From contig JAJDUG010000065.1 of the NCBI GenBank assembly GCA_022826755.1, forward strand, positions 1-51,690: a DNA stretch of 51,690 bases, read 5' to 3'. Origin of the DNA: Acidobacteriota bacterium. Its GTDB lineage: Bacteria > Acidobacteriota > Terriglobia > Versatilivoradales > Versatilivoraceae. The translations under genes were made by a program, and so were the position numbers. Position 1 is the first letter of the stretch. Each line of letters starts with the position of its first letter. The notes beneath the pieces were generated by a model that saw only the letters and a list, made by a program, of their open reading frames with translations, did not search any database and was not told the origin of the DNA. This document shows positions 8,040 to 16,240 of this stretch, piece after piece.

Positions 8040-9308
8040 ATGGACACCGCACCCGGCCAACCCTGGCACAAGAAGCTGCACTGGCGGATCGCGATAGCGA
8101 TGCTGCTCGGCATCGTTGCCGGTCTGATCGGCGGGGAGCCCCTGGCCGACAAGGTGGGCTGGCTGGGAGACCTCTTCATCCGCATGCTGAAGATGATCAT
8201 CGTGCCCCTGGTGCTGACCTCGATCATTACGGGCGTCGCTTCGGTCGGGGCGGGGGCCGGCCTGAAGCGTCTGTTCGGCAAAACCCTGGGCTACTACGTG
8301 ATGACCAGCCTGACTGCCTGCCTGGTGGGCCTGGTGCTGGTCAATACCATCCGCCCCGGAGTCGGCGCCGACATGGGGAATGCCGAGGTCGAGAAGGTGC
8401 CCGATCTCACCGTCATCCAGTCTCCGGTGGACCTGATTCTGGATATGGTCCCCGAGAACATCGTTTCGGCGGCCGCCGAGCCCAACATGCTTTCGATCAT
8501 CTTCTTCGCGATCGTGGTGGGCATCAGCATCAGCAGCCTCCAGCAGCGATACCGCGAGCCCTTGCTGAATTTCTTCGAGGCGGGCTTCGAAGCCATGATG
8601 CGGCTGACCGGCGGCATCATTCGCATCGTGGCTCCGCTGGGAGTGTTCGGTCTGATCGTGCGCCTGGTGGGCACCACGGGCCTGGGCGCCTTCAAGGCTC
8701 TGGGGCTTTATGCCCTGATGCTGGTCTGCGGCCTGACCATACACCTGTTCCTCACCCTGCCGCTGGTCCTGCGATTCCTGGGCGGGATCAATCCCATAGT
8801 GCACTTCCGAAACATGGTCGAGCCGATCGTGATGGCCTTTTCCACCAGTTCGTCGGGCGCCACCTTGCCCGTCACCATCAATGCCGTTGAAAACAAGGTC
8901 GGCGTTTCCAACCGGGTCAGTTCCTTCGTGCTGCCGATGGGGGCCACCGTCAACATGGACGGTACCGCGCTCTACGAGTGCGCGGGGGTGCTCTTTATCG
9001 CCCAGGCGATGGGGGTTTCACTGGGTCTGGAACAGCAGTTGCTGGTGGTGTTCACGGCGCTGTTGGCCTCCATTGGAGCGGCGGCCGTGCCCTCCGCCGG
9101 ACTGGTGGTGATCTTCATCGTGCTGGAGGCCGTCAACCTCAGGGGACCTCAGGTGGAACTGATCGTGGGAGCCATGCTGGCGGTGGACCGTCCGCTGGAC
9201 ATGTACCGCACCGTGGTCAACGTCTTCAGCGATTCCTGCGGCGCCGCCATCATCGCGCGCTCCGAAGGCGAGACCGGAGTGGATGAAGCGGTTGCGCCTG
9301 CGTCCTGA
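8040..9308 (+). CDS. Dicarboxylate/amino acid:cation symporter (DAACS, SLC1 type)
   Basis: This 422-residue polytopic inner-membrane protein is homologous to GltP/DctA. The family fingerprints are in order: FSTSSSGATLP (about residues 264-275, first re-entrant loop), NMDGTALYE (about 303-311, cation site), AAAVPSAG (second re-entrant loop) and DRPLDMYRTVVNVFSDSCGA (about 382-400, substrate-binding helix 8). These proteins import glutamate, aspartate or C4-dicarboxylates with Na+ or H+. The Asp and Arg in DMYRT fit an acidic amino acid or dicarboxylate substrate, but the exact one is not certain. The length is normal. A leaderless promoter is proposed immediately upstream. Confidence 0.93.
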   Translation: MDTAPGQPWHKKLHWRIAIAMLLGIVAGLIGGEPLADKVGWLGDLFIRMLKMIIVPLVLTSIITGVASVGAGAGLKRLFGKTLGYYVMTSLTACLVGLVLVNTIRPGVGADMGNAEVEKVPDLTVIQSPVDLILDMVPENIVSAAAEPNMLSIIFFAIVVGISISSLQQRYREPLLNFFEAGFEAMMRLTGGIIRIVAPLGVFGLIVRLVGTTGLGAFKALGLYALMLVCGLTIHLFLTLPLVLRFLGGINPIVHFRNMVEPIVMAFSTSSSGATLPVTINAVENKVGVSNRVSSFVLPMGATVNMDGTALYECAGVLFIAQAMGVSLGLEQQLLVVFTALLASIGAAAVPSAGLVVIFIVLEAVNLRGPQVELIVGAMLAVDRPLDMYRTVVNVFSDSCGAAIIARSEGETGVDEAVAPAS

Positions 9309-9446
9309 GAGCGGCTGCCGATCCGGGTCCGCAGTCGCCGTCACGGCTGAGATGGACCCGGAAAAACATGGCGGTACTATGGGAGTTCATATAAAATCGT
9401 TTGCTTGTCAGCAAGTCTGACGTTCCTTGAAGACCAGCGAGGCGCT

Positions 9447-9962
9447 ATGCAGAAAGGGAATAACTCTGGAATGGAATCCCAATCCTTGTCGTCGGCACCC
9501 GAACCGTTGATTCCCGGGCCGCCTGCCCAATCGTCTCCCGCAATTCCGGCTGCAGCCAGAACCGTCCGTGCAAAGGCCGGTAGAACCGCGGCCATAGGAA
9601 AATCGCTGGTACTCACCGGAACCCTTACCGGCCAGGAGGACGTCTTTATCGACGGAACCGTGGAAGGGACCGTCGAGCTACCGGACAGCGACCTGACCAT
9701 CGGTCCCAACGGAAACGTGAAAGCCAACATCAAGGCCAGGAAGATCACGGTATTCGGGAGAGTTACCGGGAAGATGTTTCCGGCGGAGAGGATCGAGATC
9801 CTCAAGACGGCAACAGTCAGAGGCACGGTAAAGACACCTCGAATCGTGGTCGAGGAGGGCGCGGTCATAGATGGAAAGATCGAGTCCCTCGGACAAGACA
9901 TGAACTTCGCGGGGGCCAAGAAAACGAAACCCCTGATCATTCGACAGGAAAACCGCGGTTGA
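9447..9962 (+). CDS. Bactofilin-family cytoskeletal protein (first of a tandem pair)
   Basis: About 171 residues. A disordered Ser/Pro/Ala-rich N-terminus (about 50 residues) precedes a bactofilin (DUF583) right-handed beta-helix core of about 100 residues, seen as repeating motifs such as GTLTGQEDVFIDGTVEGTV, ANIKARKITVFGRVTG and GTVKTPRIVVEEGAVIDGKI. A charged tail with Lys/Arg follows. Bactofilins polymerise without nucleotide and organise cell-wall enzymes, stalks or polarity. The ATG at 9447 is chosen because GAGG stands four bases upstream; an in-frame TTG at 9405 is a weaker alternative. A second bactofilin begins 19 bases after the stop. Confidence 0.87.
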   Translation: MQKGNNSGMESQSLSSAPEPLIPGPPAQSSPAIPAAARTVRAKAGRTAAIGKSLVLTGTLTGQEDVFIDGTVEGTVELPDSDLTIGPNGNVKANIKARKITVFGRVTGKMFPAERIEILKTATVRGTVKTPRIVVEEGAVIDGKIESLGQDMNFAGAKKTKPLIIRQENRG

Positions 9963-9981
9963 ACCCACCAGGCGCCGTCAA

Positions 9982-10377
9982 ATGACAACAGCCAACATAG
10001 GAGAATCCATCAGATTCGAGGGAACGCTCAGTGGGCTCGAAGACGTTGTTGTCGATGGGGACGTGAAGGGCAGCATCCGGCTTCCGGCATGCAGCCTGAC
10101 CGTCGGCCCCAGCGGGCGGATCGATGCCGACATCGAGGCCGGAAACCTGACGGTTCTCGGTCACATCACAGGGAATATCGTTTGCCTGGAACGCATGAGG
10201 CTTTGCAATACCGGTTCGATCGATGGGGACGTGAGGGCGCCGCGGATCCTCATTGAGGATGGAGCCGTCGTCCGTGGCAGAATCGAAGTAGCGAAAACGT
10301 CACCGGCGTCCGAAGCCGTGCCGCAGGCCAAGTCTGCTTTCCCTTCCGCTCAAGCCGCGCGCTCCGCCGATTCCTGA
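9982..10377 (+). CDS. Bactofilin-family protein (second of a tandem pair)
   Basis: The 131-residue product is nearly all bactofilin core, with IRFEGTLSGLEDVVVDGDVKG, ADIEAGNLTVLGHITGN and GDVRAPRILIEDGAVVRGRI. It lacks the long N-terminal disordered arm of its upstream paralogue and ends in a short Ala/Ser/Pro tail. The two genes are 19 bp apart on the same strand and almost certainly co-transcribed, so mixed filaments are plausible. The core similarity suggests an old duplication. No peptidase or peptidoglycan hydrolase gene of the sort sometimes found beside bactofilins is present. Confidence 0.86.
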   Translation: MTTANIGESIRFEGTLSGLEDVVVDGDVKGSIRLPACSLTVGPSGRIDADIEAGNLTVLGHITGNIVCLERMRLCNTGSIDGDVRAPRILIEDGAVVRGRIEVAKTSPASEAVPQAKSAFPSAQAARSADS

Positions 10378-10468
10378 GCATCCTGCCGGGGCATTCCGCC
10401 ATCTCCTCCCCGTGGCGGTTGAGATTCTCAAGACCAGCAGAGAGAAACGCAATCCCCACATTGCTAAT

Positions 10469-10726
10469 ATGGGTTTTGTGAAGACGACGATTGATATCCA
10501 TGACGAGTTGCTGGCACACGCCAAACAGCACGCCAGGAAAAAAGGGTGTTCGTTGCGTTCCGTGGTGGAGGACGGCCTCCGTCAATTGCTCTCCCTGCCT
10601 GAATCACGGAACCGGTACCGGTTGCCGGATCTGAGCACCGGAAATCCGGAGGCTGCCGACCCGCTGGAGGCCTATTCGTGGCAGGACCTGCGTGGAATGA
10701 TCTACGGAGAGCCGGAGAGACCTTGA
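10469..10726 (+). CDS. VapB-type ribbon-helix-helix antitoxin, orphaned
   Basis: About 85 residues from the ATG at 10469. The first 45 residues form a ribbon-helix-helix/DUF2191-type DNA-binding fold (VKTTIDIHDELLAHAKQHAR...SLRSVVEDGLRQLL). The C-terminal arm (YSWQDLRGMIYGEPERP) resembles the toxin-wrapping tail of VapB proteins. In a normal vapBC operon the antitoxin stop overlaps the toxin start. Here the overlap survives (TTG at 10723 against TGA at 10724-10726), but the toxin frame stops after 11 codons. An upstream in-frame GTG at 10412 would add 19 residues that do not look like the family. Now it may be a remnant or a free regulator. Confidence 0.75.
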   Translation: MGFVKTTIDIHDELLAHAKQHARKKGCSLRSVVEDGLRQLLSLPESRNRYRLPDLSTGNPEAADPLEAYSWQDLRGMIYGEPERP

Positions 10727-10758
10727 TTGCGGTCGATACGAACTTGCTGGCTCCGTAA
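10723..10758 (+). pseudogene. vapC (PIN-domain toxin) 5' stub
   Basis: A TTG overlapping the antitoxin stop opens the peptide MIAVDTNLLAP and then TAA. IAVDTNLL is the conserved first strand of PIN-domain ribonucleases, with the first catalytic Asp. Everything after it is missing, and the following DNA is a GTGGGAGCG hairpin repeat. A deletion or repeat insertion removed the toxin body. The call rests on this short match plus the vapBC-style overlap. Confidence 0.6.
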
Positions 10759-10771
10759 TTTCGGCGTTTGA

Positions 10772-10814
10772 GTGGGAGCGCCTCGGCTCCCGCCGCTTCA
10801 CAAGCCGCTCCCAC
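10772..10814. repeat. Inverted repeat after the vapC stub
   Basis: GTGGGAGCG (10772-10780) and CGCTCCCAC (10806-10814) form a perfect 9-bp stem with a 25-base loop. It marks the point where the toxin gene is lost. The rest of the gap to 10962 has no gene and contains CTTCGTGTCCCTTCGTGG (about 10877-10894), a motif also seen in inverted sense near 51020. Confidence 0.6.
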
Positions 10815-10962
10815 CTGACTGTTTCAATTCCGGCTTCTGTCCCCCCTGGTTTTTCCTGGTGTCACTTCGCCGTTCTTCGTGTCCCTTCGTGGAAGCCCCT
10901 TTTTTCTTTCCTGTCCTACCCATCCCGCCCTCCCCACCAGCGCGGTGGTGACGAGTTCAAGA

Positions 10963-13632
10963 TCAGAAGAATCGCATGGTATAGGTCAGTCGGACGCCGC
11001 GGCCGATCTCCGGAGCCAGGTCCTTGATGAAGGAGGAATGGTTGCGGTAGAGCCGGTCGCTCAGGTTGAAGACCTTGACGGAGAACTGATGAGCCAGGTG
11101 CTGCTGGGCGAAGGTGTAGGAGGCCTTCAGGTTCATCACGGCGTATCCCGGGGTGCGGGTCTCTCCGGTAAAGGTCTGGTGCTGCTGTGCGGCCACAATC
11201 AGCTCGGGCGAGACCCGGAAGCCCAGGTGGTTGAAGTCGAAGCCCAGCTTGCCTCGAAGCGGAGGAATTCTCGGCAGCGGCGTGCCCAGGTCGGTCTCCT
11301 GGGCGTCGACGTAGTCCGCTCCGAGGTTGAGCCAGAGCTTGGGATTCAGGTTGATGCCGAGGTTGGCCTCTGTTCCCATGAAGCGGGCATTGAGCTGGGT
11401 AAATTCGATCACCGGCAGCCCAGCTTCGACTACTCCGGGAGCAAAGGGAAAGATGAAGTTGTCGAAGTTGTAGTAGAAGAGGTTGAGTTCTCCTCTCAGA
11501 TTCCGGCTGTTGTGTCGCAGGGACATTTCGATGCCGTCGCCGGTTTCGGGGCGAAGAGCCGGGTCGCCTATCTCGAAAGACAACGTCCCCGCATGGGGAC
11601 CGTAGTTGTAGAGTTCCTCCAGGGACGGAGCCCTGAAGGAGTGCGAGTAGTTGACGACCAGCGATCCTCCACTCCAGGTGTCCACCTGAAGGCCGGCTGA
11701 CGCCGATGCTCCGGTAAAGGTCCGGCGCACGGCCTCGGGGATTTCCTCGCCTTCTTCGGCCTCGTGTTCGTGCTCGTCCTGGCCGTCCCCCTCGCCTGCA
11801 TGATCTCCCCCCGGGTCGGCTAACCCAGGCCGGTAGCGCTGGGTCTCCAGGCGGCCGCCAAACTGGAACCGCGCGGTCTCGAAGTCCAGTTCCTCCAGGG
11901 CAAAAAGGGCGAATCCGGTCTGATCGATGGGGGGCGACAGCGCTTCCTCCCCGACCGCCGAGTATTCTCGATCCAACCCCCAGAAGCCGAAGCGACCGCT
12001 CAGGGGTCCTGCCTTTTTCTGCTCGAAGACTCCCCGATAGACGAATTCCTGCTGGTCAAACGTGGTGCCGACATGTTGCGCCCCGCTCTCGAAGAACTCG
12101 ATCTCCTTGTGATTCCAGTCTGTCAAGTTCAATTTGAGAACGAATTCGTCGATCGCCGTCCCCAGGTCCCTCAATCCCCCGGTGACGCGGAAGTTCCGGC
12201 GCCGTGAGTCGAGAAGGATGCGTTCGATCTCATCCTCGCCGTGTCCGTGCTCGTCGCCTTCCTCGTCGTGGTCTTCATCCTCCTCGTCGTGGTCGTGATC
12301 CTCGTCCTCGTCGTGGTCCTCATCTTCCTCGTCGTGGTCGTGATCCTCGTCCTCGTCGTGGTCCTCATCCTCCTCGTCGTGGTCGTGATCCTCGTCCTCG
12401 TCGTGGTCCTCATCCTCCTCGTCGTGGTCGTGATCCTCGTCCTCGTCGTGGTCCTCATCTTCCTCGTCGTGGTCGTGATCCTCGTCCTCGTCGTGGTCTT
12501 CATCTTCCTCGTCGTGGTCGTGGTCCTCGTCCTCGTCGTGGTCCTCATCCTCCTCGTCGTGACCGTGCTCGTCTTCCTCGTGACCGTGGTGTCCGTGGAA
12601 CTCCTGCGCGAAGGGGACACCGTAGGTGCCGTCGTCGAACTTGGCTTCTACGCTGAAGAAAGCCTTTTTCCCGTACCAGCCCAAGCCTCCGCCGCCGTTT
12701 CTGAGTTTAGAGCGCGAATTGTAGATCTTGCCCTGTTCCGGCGCCCTGTAGTCATGGGTTCGAATGCCGCCGCCACGGCCCCAGATCATCCATTTGCCGA
12801 TTCCATACTCCAGACCGGCGCTGCCCCCACCCAGCGCATTGGCGGTGCCGGCCGCTCCGGTCACGAATCCGCGAAACCCCTTGTGAGCATGACGGTGAGC
12901 TTCGTGGTGGCGACTGATGGCATTGACGGTGCCGCCCATGGCATTGCCGCTGTAGAGCAGGGTCGCCGGTCCCTTGACGATTTCCAGCCGCTCCAGTTGC
13001 GCGGGATTGATCAACTCGCCGTGATCGCCCGACTGGGACGAAAGCGTACCTGTCCGGATGCCGTCTTCCATGATCAGCACCCGGTCCCCGTCAAAACCCC
13101 GCACGATCGGCCGGGCGGCGCCCGGTCCGAAGCCGCGCTTGGCAATCCCGGTGCCGACTCTGTGGTCCAGCATCTCCCCCAGTGAGACATCGGTCGATTG
13201 ACCCAGTTCATGGGGCCCGATCGATTCCACGCTCTGAAAGGATTCGAAGGTCGTTTCCCGCTTCTCCGATCCGGTCACCGTGATCTCATACTGGGGGGGC
13301 GCCAACACCAGCAGGAAGTCGGCTTTGGCCTCGCGACCGGCCTCGACGATCACCGTGGCGGAGGCTTCGGTAAACAGGCTGTCGAGATGGGACTCAACCG
13401 TGTATCTGCCGGGAGGGACTTGCTGGAACCCGTAGCTTCCATCATCCTGGCTGAGGGTGCTTCGACCCAGCTCCACAATTGTCACGCTGGCGCTGTGCAG
13501 GGGATCCCCGCTGGCCTTCAGAGAGACGTTGCCCGTCAGGCTGCCGTAGGTTTGTGCCTTGAGAGCAGTATTGGTCGCCATTGAAAGAGCAGCCACGCCC
13601 ACGAGTGCGAGCAACCCCGGTCGGATGCGCAT
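10963..13632 (-). CDS. ZnuD-like TonB-dependent receptor with His/Asp/Glu metal-binding repeat
   Basis: The 889-residue outer-membrane receptor has a signal peptide (cleavage near ALKAQ, residue 27) and a CarboxypepD_reg domain (about 30-115). The plug runs from about 120 to 245 (VTGSEKRETTF, VRGFDGDRVLIMEDGIRTG, IVKGPATLLYSG), and the barrel ends in a terminal Phe (YTMRFF). Between about residues 340 and 470 a surface-loop position is filled by an extreme His/Asp/Glu run, six exact-length 15-residue units such as HDEEDEDHDEDEDHD. His- and acid-rich loops in this receptor class (ZnuD) gather Zn(II), so zinc or another divalent metal is the likely cargo; this is inferred. The ATG has AGGAGG seven bases upstream. 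No ABC zinc importer is adjacent. Confidence 0.88.
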   Translation of the reverse strand: MRIRPGLLALVGVAALSMATNTALKAQTYGSLTGNVSLKASGDPLHSASVTIVELGRSTLSQDDGSYGFQQVPPGRYTVESHLDSLFTEASATVIVEAGREAKADFLLVLAPPQYEITVTGSEKRETTFESFQSVESIGPHELGQSTDVSLGEMLDHRVGTGIAKRGFGPGAARPIVRGFDGDRVLIMEDGIRTGTLSSQSGDHGELINPAQLERLEIVKGPATLLYSGNAMGGTVNAISRHHEAHRHAHKGFRGFVTGAAGTANALGGGSAGLEYGIGKWMIWGRGGGIRTHDYRAPEQGKIYNSRSKLRNGGGGLGWYGKKAFFSVEAKFDDGTYGVPFAQEFHGHHGHEEDEHGHDEEDEDHDEDEDHDHDEEDEDHDEDEDHDHDEEDEDHDEDEDHDHDEEDEDHDEDEDHDHDEEDEDHDEDEDHDHDEEDEDHDEDEDHDHDEEDEDHDEEGDEHGHGEDEIERILLDSRRRNFRVTGGLRDLGTAIDEFVLKLNLTDWNHKEIEFFESGAQHVGTTFDQQEFVYRGVFEQKKAGPLSGRFGFWGLDREYSAVGEEALSPPIDQTGFALFALEELDFETARFQFGGRLETQRYRPGLADPGGDHAGEGDGQDEHEHEAEEGEEIPEAVRRTFTGASASAGLQVDTWSGGSLVVNYSHSFRAPSLEELYNYGPHAGTLSFEIGDPALRPETGDGIEMSLRHNSRNLRGELNLFYYNFDNFIFPFAPGVVEAGLPVIEFTQLNARFMGTEANLGINLNPKLWLNLGADYVDAQETDLGTPLPRIPPLRGKLGFDFNHLGFRVSPELIVAAQQHQTFTGETRTPGYAVMNLKASYTFAQQHLAHQFSVKVFNLSDRLYRNHSSFIKDLAPEIGRGVRLTYTMRFF
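12286..12555 (-). repeat. Six 45-bp tandem repeats encoding a His/Asp/Glu loop
   Basis: Six consecutive 45-bp units, almost identical (differing at third positions such as TCATCC/TCATCT and GTGATCC/GTGGTCC), occupy 12286-12555. Degenerate half-units lie on both sides. Each encodes 15 residues of alternating His, Asp and Glu on the minus strand. The length is a multiple of three, so copy-number change would lengthen or shorten the loop without breaking the frame. Confidence 0.9.
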
Positions 13633-13948
13633 CGTTTCCTCCTCGTTTCCTGCAAAACCATTGCAGCCGCCAGATTAGGCGTACGTCCGCCGGCAGGCGA
13701 GTCTAAAGTCACCAGCGGGCGCTTTGGCTGAATGAGCGGGATAAGTGTCTTGGCATGGTTGTCGAGTGCCGGTGGGAGGCGCATTCCTCCTGACCTGCGG
13801 GGCGCTCCTGCGGTAACCTGTTATCGGGGTTCCGGCCCTGCGATGGTTCCGCGCTCGGACCGGAGGGTTTAGTATGGGGACGGTTCGATTGACTTCGTTG
13901 CACTCCCTCCGCAACCTGCGCGCTGTCCGGAAGGAGGCTTGAGACCAA
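13633..13948. other. Divergent intergenic region, no gene seen
   Basis: The 316-bp region between the ZnuD-like receptor (leftward) and recD2 (rightward) contains no supported reading frame. AAGGAGG at 13931-13937 is the recD2 ribosome site. AGGAGG on the minus strand near 13640 serves the receptor. I could not recognise a Zur- or Fur-type operator. Confidence 0.5.
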
Positions 13949-16177
13949 ATGCCATTTTCTTCCTCGGGAAAAAAGAGCCGATCAGGGCCCGTAGCTTCGC
14001 CGCCGCCGGCTCCCGAACGACTCGAAGGCTCCATTGAGCGGGTGACCTTCTTCAGCGAAGAGAACGGGTTCTGCGTACTTCAGGTCAAGGTGAAGGGGCA
14101 ACGGGAGCTGGCGACCGTGGTGGGTTCGGCGCCGGCCGCCAACTCCGGAGAGTGGCTCAGCGCCGAAGGCGCCTGGGTCATCGACAAGAATCACGGACGC
14201 CAGTTCAAGGCCGGCCAACTCAGATGCATCCCGCCCACCACCGCTGAAGGCATCGAAAAGTACCTGGCCAGCGGCATGGTCAAGGGCATCGGACCGGTGT
14301 ACGCTCGCAAGCTGGTGCAGAAATTCGGCGAGGAGATCTTCGAGATCATCGAGGAGCACCCGGCCTGCCTGGAGGCCGTGGAAGGCATCGGACCGGGCCG
14401 AAGAAGACGCATTACCCAGGCCTGGTCGGATCAGAAGGCCATCCGGGAGATCATGCTCTTCCTTCACTCTCACGGTGTGGGAACCCGGAGGGCCACGCGG
14501 ATCTACAGAACCTATGGATCCAACGCCGTAGCCCAGGTCCGGGAGAATCCCTACAGGTTGAGCCAGGACGTTACGGGTATCGGGTTCAAGACGGCCGACC
14601 AGATTGCCGCCAATGTCGGAATCTCGCGGGAGTCGGCCCTGCGGGCCCGGGCCGGTCTCAACCACGTTCTGCTGGAAGCGACCCAGGCCGGCCACTGCGC
14701 GCTTCCTGCCTCCCAGCTCCACCAGGAGGCCGTGAAGGTCCTTGAAATCCCTGAAAGCATCGTGGAAGAAGCGCTGGCGTGGATGATCGCTCAGGGACAA
14801 CTGCTGCGGGAAAGCCTCGATGGGGAAGACCTGATCTTTTTGCCGCACCTGGCGAGCGCCGAGAGGGTCATCGCGGCCGGAATCGGCCAGTTGGCCCGCG
14901 GGCGGGCCGACTATCCGCCGATCGAACTGGAAAAAGCCATTGCCTGGTGCCAGCAGCGCTCGGGCAAGATCCTGGCGGAGAGTCAGAGAGAGGCTCTGGT
15001 CCAGGCCCTGAGCCACCGGGTTCTGGTGATTACGGGGGGACCGGGCGTGGGCAAGACCACCCTGATGAACTCGATCCTGATGATCCTCAGGGCCAAGAAA
15101 GTGAAATGCCTGCTGTGCGCTCCCACGGGCCGGGCGGCCAAGCGGCTTTCCCAGGCCACCGGAATCGAAGCCAAGACCATCCACCGCATGCTGGAGGTCA
15201 TTCCGGCCACGGGTCGATTCGCCAGAAACCGGCGAAACCCCCTGAAGTGCGACCTCATGGTGGTCGACGAGTGTTCCATGCTGGATGTCCCGCTCATGAG
15301 CCATCTGCTGGCTGCCCACCCCCCCGGCGGCTCGCTGATTATGGTCGGAGACGTGGACCAGCTTCCCTCGGTGGGGCCGGGGATGGTGCTGCACCATGTG
15401 ATCGCCAGCGGGGTGGTGCCGGTGGTTCGTTTGAAAGAAGTCTTTCGTCAGTCGAGAGACAGCCGGATCATCACCGCCGCTCACGAGGTCAATCGCGGCA
15501 AGGCGCCGTCTCCGGTCTCGGGCTCTGCTCCCGACTCGGACTTCTACTTTCTGGAGAGGGAGGAACCGGAGCAGATCACGGGGCTCCTGTCGAGGTTGGT
15601 CCAGGAAAGGATCCCCAGGCGGCTGGGTGCCGACGCCATCCGGGACATCCAGGTGCTCTGTCCCATGCACCGCGGGTCGCTGGGGGCACGGGAGGTGAAC
15701 CGGAGGCTGCAAGATCTCCTCAATCCCGCTCGGCCGGGACGGGAGGAGGTCGAGAAGTTCGGATGGAATTTCCGTGTCGGGGACAAGGTCATTCAGATGG
15801 AGAACAACTACGACAAGAATGTCTTCAACGGCGACATGGGACGAATCGAAATGGTAGACCCGCTGGACAAGGGCGTGGCCATCCGATTCGAGAGCCAGAA
15901 GGTGATCTACGATTTCAACGAGCTGGACCAACTGGCTCCCGGGTATGCCATCTCGGTACACAAGAGCCAGGGTTCGGAGTTCCCGGTGGTGGTCATTCCC
16001 CTGGCCATGCAGCAGTATCTGCTGCTCCAACGCAACCTGATCTACACCGGCATCACTCGGGGGAAAAAGCTGGTGGTGGTCATCGGGCAGGTCCGTGCCC
16101 TGCAGGCGGCGGTCAGGAACAACAAGCAGGAACGCCGCTACTCGGGACTTCTCAGCCGACTGAAGTGTGAAGTGTGA
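13949..16177 (+). CDS. recD2: RecD2-type ATP-dependent DNA helicase
   Basis: The 742-residue protein has the RecD2 layout: an OB-like N-terminal domain (about 22-100), helix-hairpin-helix motifs (GIGPVYARKL, GIGPGRRRRI, GIGFKTADQIA, about 115-235), then a superfamily 1B motor. Motor motifs are Walker A GGPGVGKTT (about 362-370), Walker B VVDECSM (about 437-443), motif III GDVDQLPSVGPG (about 466), motif IV VFRQS (about 498), motif VI-type SVHKSQGSEFPVVV (about 668) and YTGITRGKK near the end. RecD2 acts as a 5'-3' helicase in recombination and repair in bacteria lacking RecBC. The length is typical. AAGGAGG precedes the ATG by 11 bases. The last codons (KCEV) fall in a TGTGAAG heptanucleotide repeat, so the original C-terminus may have been altered. 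Confidence 0.95.
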   Translation: MPFSSSGKKSRSGPVASPPPAPERLEGSIERVTFFSEENGFCVLQVKVKGQRELATVVGSAPAANSGEWLSAEGAWVIDKNHGRQFKAGQLRCIPPTTAEGIEKYLASGMVKGIGPVYARKLVQKFGEEIFEIIEEHPACLEAVEGIGPGRRRRITQAWSDQKAIREIMLFLHSHGVGTRRATRIYRTYGSNAVAQVRENPYRLSQDVTGIGFKTADQIAANVGISRESALRARAGLNHVLLEATQAGHCALPASQLHQEAVKVLEIPESIVEEALAWMIAQGQLLRESLDGEDLIFLPHLASAERVIAAGIGQLARGRADYPPIELEKAIAWCQQRSGKILAESQREALVQALSHRVLVITGGPGVGKTTLMNSILMILRAKKVKCLLCAPTGRAAKRLSQATGIEAKTIHRMLEVIPATGRFARNRRNPLKCDLMVVDECSMLDVPLMSHLLAAHPPGGSLIMVGDVDQLPSVGPGMVLHHVIASGVVPVVRLKEVFRQSRDSRIITAAHEVNRGKAPSPVSGSAPDSDFYFLEREEPEQITGLLSRLVQERIPRRLGADAIRDIQVLCPMHRGSLGAREVNRRLQDLLNPARPGREEVEKFGWNFRVGDKVIQMENNYDKNVFNGDMGRIEMVDPLDKGVAIRFESQKVIYDFNELDQLAPGYAISVHKSQGSEFPVVVIPLAMQQYLLLQRNLIYTGITRGKKLVVVIGQVRALQAAVRNNKQERRYSGLLSRLKCEV

Positions 16178-16221
16178 AGTGTGAAGTTTGAAGTGTGAAG
16201 GGTGGAGAGTGGAGAGTGGAG
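16166..16221 (+). repeat. Heptanucleotide tandem repeat at the recD2 stop
   Basis: Eight consecutive 7-bp units: five of T(G/T)TGAAG (16166-16200), then three of (G/A)GTGGAG (16201-16221), followed by a G-run. The array begins inside the recD2 coding end and supplies its stop codon. Copy-number change by slippage would shift or move that stop. Confidence 0.85.
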
Positions 16222-16240
16222 AGGGGGGGTCACCGTTACC

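Noticed and set aside
12286-12555. 45-bp repeats considered as CRISPR or iterons
   Set aside because: There are no spacers, and the array is in frame inside a receptor gene.
12241-13185. Long plus-strand frame rich in Val/Leu/Ile opposite the metal-binding receptor
   Set aside because: It is the antisense of the His/Asp/Glu repeat, which reads as Val/Leu/Ile on the other strand. The receptor frame has all the family motifs.
13982-16030. 682-residue minus-strand frame opposite recD2
   Set aside because: A shadow of high-GC third positions; the opposite strand has complete helicase motifs.
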